NCBI GenBank assembly: GCA_029974875.1
Contig: JARKQP010000061.1
Coordinates: 1-29,354, forward strand
Origin: Mobilitalea sp.
Lineage (GTDB): Bacteria; Bacillota_A; Clostridia; Lachnospirales; Lachnospiraceae
Length of the DNA: 29,354 bases
Direction: 5' to 3'
A program made the position numbers and the translations under genes. The notes beneath the pieces are model-generated. The model did no database searches. It saw only the letters and a list, made by a program, of their open reading frames with translations, and was not told where the DNA came from. The stretch's first letter is position 1; each line of letters begins with the position of its first letter. This document shows positions 16,064-23,748 of this stretch, in pieces.

Positions 16064-17410
16064 ATGGAAAGCACGAATGTTCTAGATGCCAGAAAGGATT
16101 TTATTCTAAGAAAGCAGGATGGTTGCGGAGGGGATGGAATGCGCTGTGACAGTAACAGCGTATCCGGTTCCGTCAGCCAGAGAGCCTGTGTCTACTGCGG
16201 AGCCAGGGTTGTGCTAAATCCCATTACGGATGCCTTTCATATTGTTCATGGACCAATTGGATGTGCCAGCTATACTTGGGACATCAGGGGGAGCCTGAGC
16301 AGCGGGGACGATTTATACCGTAACAGCTTTTCCACGGACCTGCAGGAGGAGGACGTTATTTTCGGCGGGGAAAAGAAGCTGGTAGCAGCGATTGAGGAGG
16401 TAGTGGAACAGCATCATCCAAAGTTGATTTTTATCTATGCCACCTGTATCGTCGGAGTTATCGGTGATGATATAGACGCTGTCTGTAAAAGCATGTCCGG
16501 TAAGCATAATATCCGTGTCCTGCCCGTAAAATCCCCCGGGTTTTCAGGAAATAAATCCGTCGGTTATAAAATGGCCTGCAATGCAATTATGGAACTCTTA
16601 AAGCCCTGCCAAACCCTTGAAAAAAGATATGGAGTTAACATTCTAGGCGATTTTAATCTGGCGGGAGAGATATGGATCGTAAAAGAATACTTAAGGAAAA
16701 TCGGCATTCCCGTAATAGCGACGATCACAGGCGATTCGGATTATGAAACCCTGCTCCAGGCACCGGCCGCCCGGTTAAACATTGTACAATGTGCCGGCTC
16801 CAGCACCTATCTGGCAAGCCGCATGGAAGAGGAGATGGGAATCCCCTTTATTAAAATCAGCTTCTATGGCATCCAAGATACAGTAAATTCCCTGATCAGG
16901 ATTGCCGAGGCATTGCAGGATGAGGAGGCAAAGCAAAAAGCGATTGCAATGGCAGAGGCGGAGATTGCCAGACTCTCGGATTTTCTTGGTATGTACCGGA
17001 AAAACCTGGAGGGAAAAAAAGCTGCCATCTATGTAGGAGGCGGCTTTAAAGCTATTTCCCTGATCCATCAATTTAACTCCCTTGGAATGGAAACCGTAGT
17101 AGTCGGAACCCAGACAGGGAAAAAGGAGGACTATGAAATCATCGGGCAAATCGTAAATAAGGATACCGTGATCCTGGATGATGCAAATCCTGCTGAGCTT
17201 GAAAACTTCATGAAGGAAAAGGGTGCCGATATCCTGGTGGGCGGTGTAAAGGAACGGCCGCTGGCTTATAAGCTGGGAATTGCCTTCTGTGACCATAACC
17301 ACGAGAGAAAGCATCCTCTTTGCGGCTTTGACGGGGTAGTGAATTTTACGAAGGAAATTAACCTGAGCATGAACCATCCCGTATGGCAGTATATAGCCTC
17401 AAGCCTTTAA
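16064..17410 (+). CDS. nifE: Nitrogenase cofactor scaffold protein NifE
   Basis: 448 residues from an ATG preceded by an AGGAAGGAAGGG purine-rich site. With NifN it forms the scaffold on which NifB-cofactor matures to FeMo-co. It is clearly related to NifD: C42/C45 ('RACVYCGAR'), C67 ('HGPIGCASY') and C128 ('YATCIVGVIGDD') keep the cluster-binding pattern. The cofactor His region of NifD is replaced by 'CDHNHERKHPLCGFDG', which is typical for NifE. The 115-bp gap to the next gene holds an imperfect hairpin (around 17420-17450) but no terminator. Confidence 0.97.
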   Translation: MESTNVLDARKDFILRKQDGCGGDGMRCDSNSVSGSVSQRACVYCGARVVLNPITDAFHIVHGPIGCASYTWDIRGSLSSGDDLYRNSFSTDLQEEDVIFGGEKKLVAAIEEVVEQHHPKLIFIYATCIVGVIGDDIDAVCKSMSGKHNIRVLPVKSPGFSGNKSVGYKMACNAIMELLKPCQTLEKRYGVNILGDFNLAGEIWIVKEYLRKIGIPVIATITGDSDYETLLQAPAARLNIVQCAGSSTYLASRMEEEMGIPFIKISFYGIQDTVNSLIRIAEALQDEEAKQKAIAMAEAEIARLSDFLGMYRKNLEGKKAAIYVGGGFKAISLIHQFNSLGMETVVVGTQTGKKEDYEIIGQIVNKDTVILDDANPAELENFMKEKGADILVGGVKERPLAYKLGIAFCDHNHERKHPLCGFDGVVNFTKEINLSMNHPVWQYIASSL

Positions 17411-17525
17411 CTCATGATATAGGAACAGGGCATTTAAGGGTTCTTATTTATAATCCTATTACTTATTACTTAAATTTAGAAAGAAATAAAAGCTGAGTCA
17501 GGCTGGTAGATATGGAGGGATTCCT

Positions 17526-20297
17526 ATGAAAGGAACTTTAGTGAACTTAACTGTTAATCCGTGTAAGATGTGTATGCCCATGGGAGTTATGACGGCAATG
17601 TACGGAATTAAGAAATGTGTGTCGATCCTTCACGGCTCACAGGGCTGCAGCACCTATATCCGCAGGCATATGGCAACTCATTATAATGAGCCTGTAGATA
17701 TTGCTTCCTCTTCCCTTACGGAGGAAGGCACCGTATACGGAGGAGAGAGAAATCTGATCCAGGGGCTGCTTAATCTGATCAGGGTCTATCAGCCGGAAGT
17801 AATCGGAGTAGCCACAACCTGTCTGGCGGAAACGATTGGAGAAGACATTGGCAGAATTATAGATAAATTTTATGAGGAATACCCGGAGCATAGGGATATC
17901 ACCATCATTGGCATACCTTCCGCAGGCTATGCGGGAACACAGTTTGAAGGGTTTATGGCTGCCTTATATTATATTGTTAAGACGGTTCCCATGGATATGC
18001 AAAAGAATAACAGGGTAAATATCATTACCAGCCAGTTATCGCCTGCGGATACCAGATATTTGAAGGGGCTGTTAAGGTCGTTTGGAATCGATTATATCCT
18101 GCTCCCGGACTTATCCGATAATCTGGACGGAGGGCATAAGGATACCTATCAGAGGCTGCCCCAGGACGGAACGGAGCTTGCGGATATCAGGCAGATGGCC
18201 GGAGCCAGGGCCACCATAGAGCTTTCCTCTGTAACGGAAGGGAAAAAATCTGCTGCCCGCTACCTCTATGAGACCTACGGCGTTCCCTATATCAAATGCA
18301 ACCTGCCCGTAGGTCTCAGGGATAATGACGCATTCATGAAGATATTAGAAAATATATCAGGCAATCAGATCCCGGAGAAAATCAAAAAGGAGCGTGAACG
18401 GTATCTGGATGCCATGATTGATTCCCATAAATATAATGCCAAAGCAAAGGCGGCCGTTTATGGAGAACCGGATTTTGTAATCAGTACAGTTAGGATGTGC
18501 GTGGAAAATGGGATTATGCCCCTGATTACAGCCACCGGTTCAAAATGTCCAAAGCTAAAGGATATGCTGGAGCAGGAAATTCAAAGGGTAGCAGATACAT
18601 TTTTTTATCCGGAGTTTAAAATTATCGATGAGGTGGACTTCCAAACCATCGAAGAGTATGCAAGGCAGTACGGAGTAAATTTGCTCATTGGCAACTCGGA
18701 TGGACGCAGGATTGCAGAAAAACTAGGCATTCCACTGGTTCGGAGAAGCTTCCCGGTTCATGACCGGATGGGCGGACAGAGATTGCGAAGTCTCGGCTAT
18801 GAAGGCTCCCTTACCTTCGTAGATGAGATATCCAATGCAATCCTTGACAGGAAAGAAACCACATTCCGGGAAAAGCTTTATAAGCAATATTATAAACCGG
18901 ACCATAAGGCACAGGAAATCAATCTTACAACCAAGAATCGAGGGGAGAGCGGAGGGCTTTCTACATCGGATTCTTTCCATATAGATCAAAAAATGAATAA
19001 AAATATATCGGTGGTTAAAAGCATACCGGAAGCTAAGAATGAACCGGAAGACAAGAATACACCAACAGCTAAGATGGCGGGAGGCCGGAGCGTGGAAGAA
19101 GCAGAAAAGGCTATAACAATGGAAGAGCGGACGGCAATGCATCCCTGTTATAACTGCCAGGCACACAAATACGCAAGGATGCACCTTCCCATTGCCCCGA
19201 AATGCAATATCAGCTGTAACTATTGTCTGCGAAAATACGACTGCCCCAATGAAAGCAGGCCTGGAGTTACAACGAAGGTATTAAACCCGGAGGAAGCATT
19301 TCAGAGATACCTGGAAGTAAGGAGCAAGGTGGAAAACCTGACTGTAGTTGGAATCGCAGGGCCGGGTGATGCGCTGGCTAATTTTGAGGAGACTAAAAAA
19401 GCACTTGCCCTGATTCGGGAGCATGATAAAAAGATTACCTTCTGCTTATCTACCAATGGCTTGATGCTCCCCCAATATGCCAATGAACTGAAAGAGCTGG
19501 GGGTAACCCATGTAACGGTTACGATGAACACGGTTCAGCCCAAAACCGGAGCATTGATTTATAAATATATTGAGTACATGGGTGAAAAATACAGCGGCGA
19601 GATGGCAGCCTCCATCCTGCTTTCAAACCAGCTGGCAGGAATAAAGATGCTGACCAGGAGGGGAATTATCTGTAAGGTCAATATTGTAGTACTGAAGGGA
19701 ATCAATGAGCAGGAGATTCCCGAGGTGGTAGCAAAGGCAAAAGAACTGGGAGCTACCATAACAAATATCATGCAGCTGATACCGGTGAAGGGAAGTGCAT
19801 TCGAGGATTTACCCTTGGTTTCAAACAAAGAAATTATGGAAATACGAAAATCCTGCGAGCCGATTATGAAGCAAATGTACCACTGTAAGCAGTGCCGCGC
19901 TGATGCAATCGGTACACTGGAGCATGACCGTTCCATTGAATTCCAGTCAGAGAAAACCTTCCATATGGCGGTGGCAACCAAAAGTGGAATGGTTGTGGAT
20001 CAGCATTTTGGCCAGGTTTCGGAATTTTACGTATATGAATACAGTAAGGGCAGTGCAATATTTAAGGAGAAAAGAAAGGTTAAGAAATATTGTGACGGCG
20101 CCGAAGAATGTGGCGAAAAGCAGGATGAAATGGATGCCATCATACATACGATTTCTGACTGCGATGCAGTCATAGCAATGAGAATTGGGGAAGCACCCAA
20201 ATCCAGATTAATTCAGAAGGGAATCAAAATATTCACTATGTACGACCGGATTGAGGACTCTGTCATCTGGGCAGCGAAGGAGATGAACCAAAAATAA
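17526..20297 (+). CDS. nifN-B: NifN-NifB fusion with C-terminal NifX-like domain
   Basis: 923 residues from an ATG with TGGAGGG about 6 nt upstream. Residues 1-~455 are NifN ('NPCKMCMPMGVM', 'HGSQGCSTYI', 'TTCLAETIGED'), the partner of NifE. A hydrophilic, low-complexity linker (~456-535) follows. Residues ~535-790 are NifB, the radical-SAM enzyme that makes NifB-cofactor: C560, C564 and C567 form the CxxxCxxC site in 'CNISCNYCLRKYDCPNE'. Residues ~812-920 are a NifX/NafY-like domain ('VDQHFGQVSEF', 'IGEAPKSRL') that carries cofactor. A NifN-B fusion is known in C. pasteurianum, so fusion is not an assembly error. One polypeptide thus joins precursor synthesis, scaffold and carrier. No separate nifB, nifN or nifX is seen in the window. 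Confidence 0.97.
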   Translation: MKGTLVNLTVNPCKMCMPMGVMTAMYGIKKCVSILHGSQGCSTYIRRHMATHYNEPVDIASSSLTEEGTVYGGERNLIQGLLNLIRVYQPEVIGVATTCLAETIGEDIGRIIDKFYEEYPEHRDITIIGIPSAGYAGTQFEGFMAALYYIVKTVPMDMQKNNRVNIITSQLSPADTRYLKGLLRSFGIDYILLPDLSDNLDGGHKDTYQRLPQDGTELADIRQMAGARATIELSSVTEGKKSAARYLYETYGVPYIKCNLPVGLRDNDAFMKILENISGNQIPEKIKKERERYLDAMIDSHKYNAKAKAAVYGEPDFVISTVRMCVENGIMPLITATGSKCPKLKDMLEQEIQRVADTFFYPEFKIIDEVDFQTIEEYARQYGVNLLIGNSDGRRIAEKLGIPLVRRSFPVHDRMGGQRLRSLGYEGSLTFVDEISNAILDRKETTFREKLYKQYYKPDHKAQEINLTTKNRGESGGLSTSDSFHIDQKMNKNISVVKSIPEAKNEPEDKNTPTAKMAGGRSVEEAEKAITMEERTAMHPCYNCQAHKYARMHLPIAPKCNISCNYCLRKYDCPNESRPGVTTKVLNPEEAFQRYLEVRSKVENLTVVGIAGPGDALANFEETKKALALIREHDKKITFCLSTNGLMLPQYANELKELGVTHVTVTMNTVQPKTGALIYKYIEYMGEKYSGEMAASILLSNQLAGIKMLTRRGIICKVNIVVLKGINEQEIPEVVAKAKELGATITNIMQLIPVKGSAFEDLPLVSNKEIMEIRKSCEPIMKQMYHCKQCRADAIGTLEHDRSIEFQSEKTFHMAVATKSGMVVDQHFGQVSEFYVYEYSKGSAIFKEKRKVKKYCDGAEECGEKQDEMDAIIHTISDCDAVIAMRIGEAPKSRLIQKGIKIFTMYDRIEDSVIWAAKEMNQK

Positions 20298-20371
20298 TAG
20301 GCTGCAAATAATGGATAGGCCGGTAATAATGTTGGAATAGGGCGTGTACAATGAAAGGAAGGGAAAATGCC

Positions 20372-20680
20372 ATGGTAAGTATAAAGCATCATGTGTTTGT
20401 CTGTACCAGCTGCCGTGTGAACGGGCAGCAGAAGGGCTATTGCTATTCAAAGGATTCCGTTGATGTGGTACAGAAATTTATGGAGGTTGTTGAAGAAAAT
20501 GAGTTATCCGGTGAGATTATGGTAACAAATACGGGATGCTTTGGAATCTGTGAGAAAGGGCCTGTTGCAGTGGTTTATCCGGAAGGAATTTGGTATGGGG
20601 GCCTGACGGAGGAGGATGTGGAAGCCATTGTGGAACAGCATTTCCTGAATGGGAACCCGGTAAAGGAATTGATGATCTAG
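20372..20680 (+). CDS. [2Fe-2S] ferredoxin, C. pasteurianum type
   Basis: 102 residues from the ATG at 20372, with AAGGAAGGG at 20354-20363; an upstream in-frame ATG at 20351 overlaps that site and is rejected. Thioredoxin-like [2Fe-2S] ferredoxin. The four ligands of the C. pasteurianum protein are present at identical positions: C11, C24, C56 and C60 ('VFVCTSC', 'KGYCYSK', 'NTGCFGICEK'). The length (102) is also identical. That protein is known to interact with the nitrogenase MoFe protein, and related proteins protect nitrogenase or act in electron transfer. Its place between nifN-B and nifV supports a nitrogenase role. Confidence 0.93.
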   Translation: MVSIKHHVFVCTSCRVNGQQKGYCYSKDSVDVVQKFMEVVEENELSGEIMVTNTGCFGICEKGPVAVVYPEGIWYGGLTEEDVEAIVEQHFLNGNPVKELMI

Positions 20681-20738
20681 GAAAAATTATTATGGTTACA
20701 GAGCGAATAGTCTGGTTTAGTAAAGGAGCGATGGTAGA

Positions 20739-21713
20739 ATGATCCATTTAATTGATAATACCCTGACATCATTTGATCATAGCCTGCCATCAAAAGAAGG
20801 ACTGCATCGGTTTTGTGAATTGCTTTTTACCATCGGTGTGGATGCGGTTGAGCTGTCTGTTCCCGCATACCGGCAAATGGAGTATCTGCCTGAGGGTCAG
20901 AAATTTATTCTGAACATCGAATTTGAGGATGAGGCCAATGAATTTCCGGGCTTTTACCGGTATGTCTGCCGCCATGAGGGGATTCTGGAAAAGGTGATCC
21001 TTGAACTGCAGTTGAATGATGCCAGAGAAATTATAAAGCTAAGAGCCTATCAAAACCATAAATTCATACGGATTGTTGGATTGGATGATCTTCTAAGCCA
21101 TTCGGAATATGAAAAAGTATTGGAGGAAATCCTGTGTTATCTGCCTGGCAGTACGGTAATCCTCTGTCCTGAAAATACCTACGGCTGTGCTAATGCCCTT
21201 GCGTTACAATGGGCTGCCTATTATGGCAAAAATATTACGACCAGCTTTGCCGGATGTAAGAATAATGCGGCAACTGAGGAGGTACTCATGGCAATGCGCT
21301 TAGCTATCCGCCATAAGCCGAATCGTGATTTAGCGGTATTGCCCCAGCTTGCAGGACTTTATGAAAGGTTTACCGGCAAGCCCATCAGCAACAAAAAACC
21401 CATCATTGGCAAGCACATCTTCCGTGTGGAGGCTGGGATCCATGTCGATGGTATCAATAAAAATCCTGCCACTTACGAGGCTTACGCTCCAAGCCTTGTG
21501 GGAGGCAGGCTTGAGCTGGTGATAGGGAAGCATTCCGGCTCCAAGGCCGTCCGGTTAAAACTGGAGGAGCTGGGGATAGGGGTAACAGAGGAGCTTATGA
21601 TAGAGCAGATACTCCGGCGGATAAAAGAATTTTGTACAAAGCATAGGAGGAGTCTTAGCGACGAGGAATTTATAATGATCGTAAAGGAGGTTGCTCTTCA
21701 TGAAAGAGGTTAA
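20739..21713 (+). CDS. nifV(omega): Homocitrate synthase, omega subunit
   Basis: 324 residues from an ATG with AAAGGAG about 11 nt upstream. It corresponds to NifV-omega, the C-terminal half of the split homocitrate synthase of C. pasteurianum. The C-terminal part is well kept: 'RVEAGIHVDGINKNPATY' and 'ELVIGKHSGSKAV'. The first ~200 residues still look like the catalytic TIM barrel of the family ('TTSFAGCKNNAATEEV'), but the catalytic DTTLRDGEQ motif is reduced to 'LIDNTLTSFD' and the metal-binding HxH motif is not visible. It is therefore probably inactive alone and needs the alpha subunit. The product homocitrate is the organic ligand of FeMo-co. It overlaps the next gene by 14 bp. Confidence 0.92.
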   Translation: MIHLIDNTLTSFDHSLPSKEGLHRFCELLFTIGVDAVELSVPAYRQMEYLPEGQKFILNIEFEDEANEFPGFYRYVCRHEGILEKVILELQLNDAREIIKLRAYQNHKFIRIVGLDDLLSHSEYEKVLEEILCYLPGSTVILCPENTYGCANALALQWAAYYGKNITTSFAGCKNNAATEEVLMAMRLAIRHKPNRDLAVLPQLAGLYERFTGKPISNKKPIIGKHIFRVEAGIHVDGINKNPATYEAYAPSLVGGRLELVIGKHSGSKAVRLKLEELGIGVTEELMIEQILRRIKEFCTKHRRSLSDEEFIMIVKEVALHERG

Positions 21714-22506
21714 GCATATTGTAGATACGACCTTACGGGATGGGGAACAGAGCCCGGGAATCGCCCTTCGGGCAGAAGACAAGGTAAAAATAGCAAGGCT
21801 TCTGGATGAAATCGGCGTATATGAGATTGAGGCAGGTACCCCTGTCCTAAGTGACGAAGAGGAAGAAAGCATACGAAGAATCATTGAAAATAAAAAGAAT
21901 GCCAAGATCTCGGTATGGAGCCGTATGGAGCTTTCGGATGTGAAAAAATCAATTGTCTGTAAGCCGGACATCATTCATATAGGAACCCCTGTATCCTATG
22001 TCCAGATTTATAGTAAGCTAAAAAAGAATAAAAGCTGGGTAATCAAGAATTTATTAGAATGCGTTGACGCTGCTAAAAGCCAGGGGGTTGATGTAACCGT
22101 AGGCCTGGAGGATGCCTCCAGGTCAGACCTGGGCTTTATCCTGAGCCTGATAAGGGAGCTGGGGCAAAATGGTGTTCAGGTCATCCGGGTAGCTGACACG
22201 GTAGGAACCTTAATTCCCCCGCGGACCAAAGAATTAATCGAGACCGTCAGGGCGAACTCTGATATGAAAATTGAGATTCATGTGCATAATGACCTTGGAA
22301 TGGCCGTTGCGAATTCTGTTATCGGAGCTAAGGCAGGTGCGGATTTTATTGATTGTACCCTGTTTGGCATCGGAGAAAGAACGGGAAACTGTAACTTCTA
22401 CGAGTTCATCCGCGCCTGTGAATCAATTTTTTATTTTGCCATGAGCAAAAAGCAGGTAAGATACGTGGAACAAATGGTGTATCAGGAATTAGAACGGGCT
22501 ATGTAG
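21700..22506 (+). CDS. nifV(alpha): Homocitrate synthase, alpha subunit
   Basis: 268 residues from the ATG at 21700 (AAGGAGG at 21684-21690, inside the end of the omega gene). It is the catalytic TIM-barrel half: 'DTTLRDGEQSPG' near residues 9-20, 'RVADTVGTLIPP', the metal-binding 'IHVHNDLGMA', and 'FGIGERTGNCN'. It condenses acetyl-CoA with 2-oxoglutarate, presumably together with the omega subunit, since it lacks the C-terminal domain (typical NifV is ~380 residues). The 14-bp overlap suggests translational coupling and equal subunit supply. It is the last recognisable nif gene; no clear terminator follows in the next 80 bp. Confidence 0.94.
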   Translation: MKEVKHIVDTTLRDGEQSPGIALRAEDKVKIARLLDEIGVYEIEAGTPVLSDEEEESIRRIIENKKNAKISVWSRMELSDVKKSIVCKPDIIHIGTPVSYVQIYSKLKKNKSWVIKNLLECVDAAKSQGVDVTVGLEDASRSDLGFILSLIRELGQNGVQVIRVADTVGTLIPPRTKELIETVRANSDMKIEIHVHNDLGMAVANSVIGAKAGADFIDCTLFGIGERTGNCNFYEFIRACESIFYFAMSKKQVRYVEQMVYQELERAM

Positions 22507-22588
22507 TGACATCCTGTCCGGTACAAGAATAATCTCCATTAATCAAGCATATAGTGTGACAAGGAACCCTGATAAGGGAGGTATCTGA

Positions 22589-23269
22589 ATGACTGGAAAT
22601 CAGATAACCGTTAGGGAGAAGGTACTGAAACAGGATTTATATTATAAAAATACCATTATTATGAAATATACCATCAAATATCCACAGTTCATATCAGAGG
22701 CATACCCCCTGGTTGCAAATAAACTGAATGCACTATACAGGACAAAGGCAGTAATGTATGAGCGTTCCAACATAATGAACCTTTATCAGATGGCTATGGT
22801 AGAGTATGAGTACTCCGTAGCGAACAACTATCCAATCCATGTTTTTGAAGCTTATGTGGACTTCAAGGTTACCTATAACCATAATTGCATTGTGAGCCTG
22901 TATTTTGACCAGTATGAATATGCAGGAGGCGCCCATGGGCTGACGGTACGCAATTCCGATACCTGGGATTTTTCACGGAGTAAAAAGCTGGAGCTTGCCG
23001 ACCTGTTTCCTAACAAGCCGGGATACCGGGACTACCTGATCCAGTTCATCAATAATGAGATAGGCAAAGCTATGGCGCAGGAAAACCCTACGTATTTTGA
23101 AAATTACGCCGCCCTTGTAAATGAAAACTTTAAAGTAAACAATTTTTATCTGGAAGATGGTGGGGTGGTAATTTATTTCCAACAATACGATATAGCTCCC
23201 TACGCCTCAGGTATACCAACCTTTTTTATTCCCAGCAGCCAGAGTGGGATGTGCCTGCCAAGGTGCTAG
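22589..23269 (+). CDS. DUF3298/DUF4163-type protein (PdaC/RsiV-like domain)
   Basis: 226 residues from an ATG with GGGAGG about 7 nt upstream. The body matches the extracytoplasmic domain found in PdaC and anti-sigma factor RsiV: an N-terminal DUF4163-like part ('YPLVANKLNALYRTKA', 'YAGGAHGLTVRNSDTWDF') and the DUF3298 end ('FQQYDIAPYASGIPTFFIP'). Unlike those proteins it has no signal peptide or membrane segment, so its location is unclear. The last ~11 residues ('SSQSGMCLPRC') do not look like the family, and its stop codon lies inside a palindromic repeat, so the original end may have been replaced. It follows nifV(alpha) by 82 bp, but a nif role is not supported by its domain. Confidence 0.8.
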   Translation: MTGNQITVREKVLKQDLYYKNTIIMKYTIKYPQFISEAYPLVANKLNALYRTKAVMYERSNIMNLYQMAMVEYEYSVANNYPIHVFEAYVDFKVTYNHNCIVSLYFDQYEYAGGAHGLTVRNSDTWDFSRSKKLELADLFPNKPGYRDYLIQFINNEIGKAMAQENPTYFENYAALVNENFKVNNFYLEDGGVVIYFQQYDIAPYASGIPTFFIPSSQSGMCLPRC

Positions 23270-23332
23270 TGTACTGAACGCTCATAATTAGGCTAATAGC
23301 ACTGCTTAAAGATGAACGTGTCAGTACGCTAG
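23266..23332. repeat. Palindromic intergenic repeat, copy A
   Basis: CTAGTGTACTGA (23266-23277) pairs with TCAGTACGCTAG (23321-23332) with a single G-T type mismatch. The loop holds the conserved core ATAATTAGGCTAA (23284-23296). A second copy with the same core but different, still complementary stem bases lies at 26149-26196. It overlaps the stop codon of the DUF3298-type gene and lies 10 bp from the stop of the convergent small gene. No T-tract follows. Confidence 0.75.
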
Positions 23333-23342
23333 TGCGCCGGGT

Positions 23343-23522
23343 CTATTCTCCGCCTGGACCGCTCCGTGCAGGTCGTTTATCAGGAAATTGTGCACTCAGA
23401 TCCTTCATCGATCCGTTTCCGCTTTTGCTAGAACTACTGGAATCATTTTTACTGCTAGCTGAACTAGTATTCTTGTTGCTGTTCGAAGCATTACCTTTTG
23501 AATTGTTTTTGTTCTTAGCCAT
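23343..23522 (-). CDS. 59-residue Ser/Asn/Lys-rich small protein
   Basis: Minus-strand ATG at 23522, stop TAG at 23345-23343. AAAGGAG lies about 7 nt before the start. The protein begins 'MAKNKNNSKGNASNSNK', carries a Ser-rich middle, and ends 'FPDKRPARSGPGGE'. It is very hydrophilic, with no Cys, no Trp, and no membrane or signal segment. The composition recalls small basic spore or DNA-associated proteins of Clostridia, but no family motif is recognised, so that is a guess. It is convergent with the DUF3298-type gene. A 70-codon frame on the opposite strand over the same bases lacks a ribosome site and is taken as a shadow. Confidence 0.65.
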   Translation of the reverse strand: MAKNKNNSKGNASNSNKNTSSASSKNDSSSSSKSGNGSMKDLSAQFPDKRPARSGPGGE

Positions 23523-23611
23523 AATAATCTCCTTTCGGTATTAGAGTCATCATTATTATTTCTAAAAGGGGAAAAATTATACATAAATAACGGGTGTAAA
23601 GTACGGATAAT

Positions 23612-23700
23612 CAAAAAAAGACTATGAATTTGCCTGATCCGCTGCCTAAAAGAGTATAGTACTTCTTTTGGGCAGCGGATCAGGCAGCTTATAGTCTTTT
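23612..23700 (-). terminator. Very long hairpin terminator of the foldase gene
   Basis: The core arms GCCTGATCCGCTGCC (23632-23646) and GGCAGCGGATCAGGC (23671-23685) are perfect complements. They extend inward through AAAAGA/TCTTTT and outward through AAAAGACTAT (23617-23626) and ATAGTCTTTT (23691-23700). On the minus strand the stem is followed by CTTTTTTTGA. It lies 48 bp after the stop of the foldase gene and should terminate it; plus-strand action is also possible. Confidence 0.85.
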
Positions 23701-23748
23701 CGGCTTTGTGATACCTGTACCGGTGTAGCGGCCGGCTAATGCACCGGA

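Noticed and set aside
16775..17377. 200-codon frame antisense to nifE
   Set aside because: Shadow of a well-supported nif gene; no ribosome site and no recognisable domain.
17526..20297. NifN-NifB joining considered as a missing stop or sequencing error
   Set aside because: A continuous frame with a plausible linker, and the same fusion is established in C. pasteurianum.
23332..23544. 70-codon plus-strand Leu/Phe-rich frame
   Set aside because: Reverse reading of the small Ser/Asn/Lys-rich gene; no ribosome site, starting inside the palindromic repeat.
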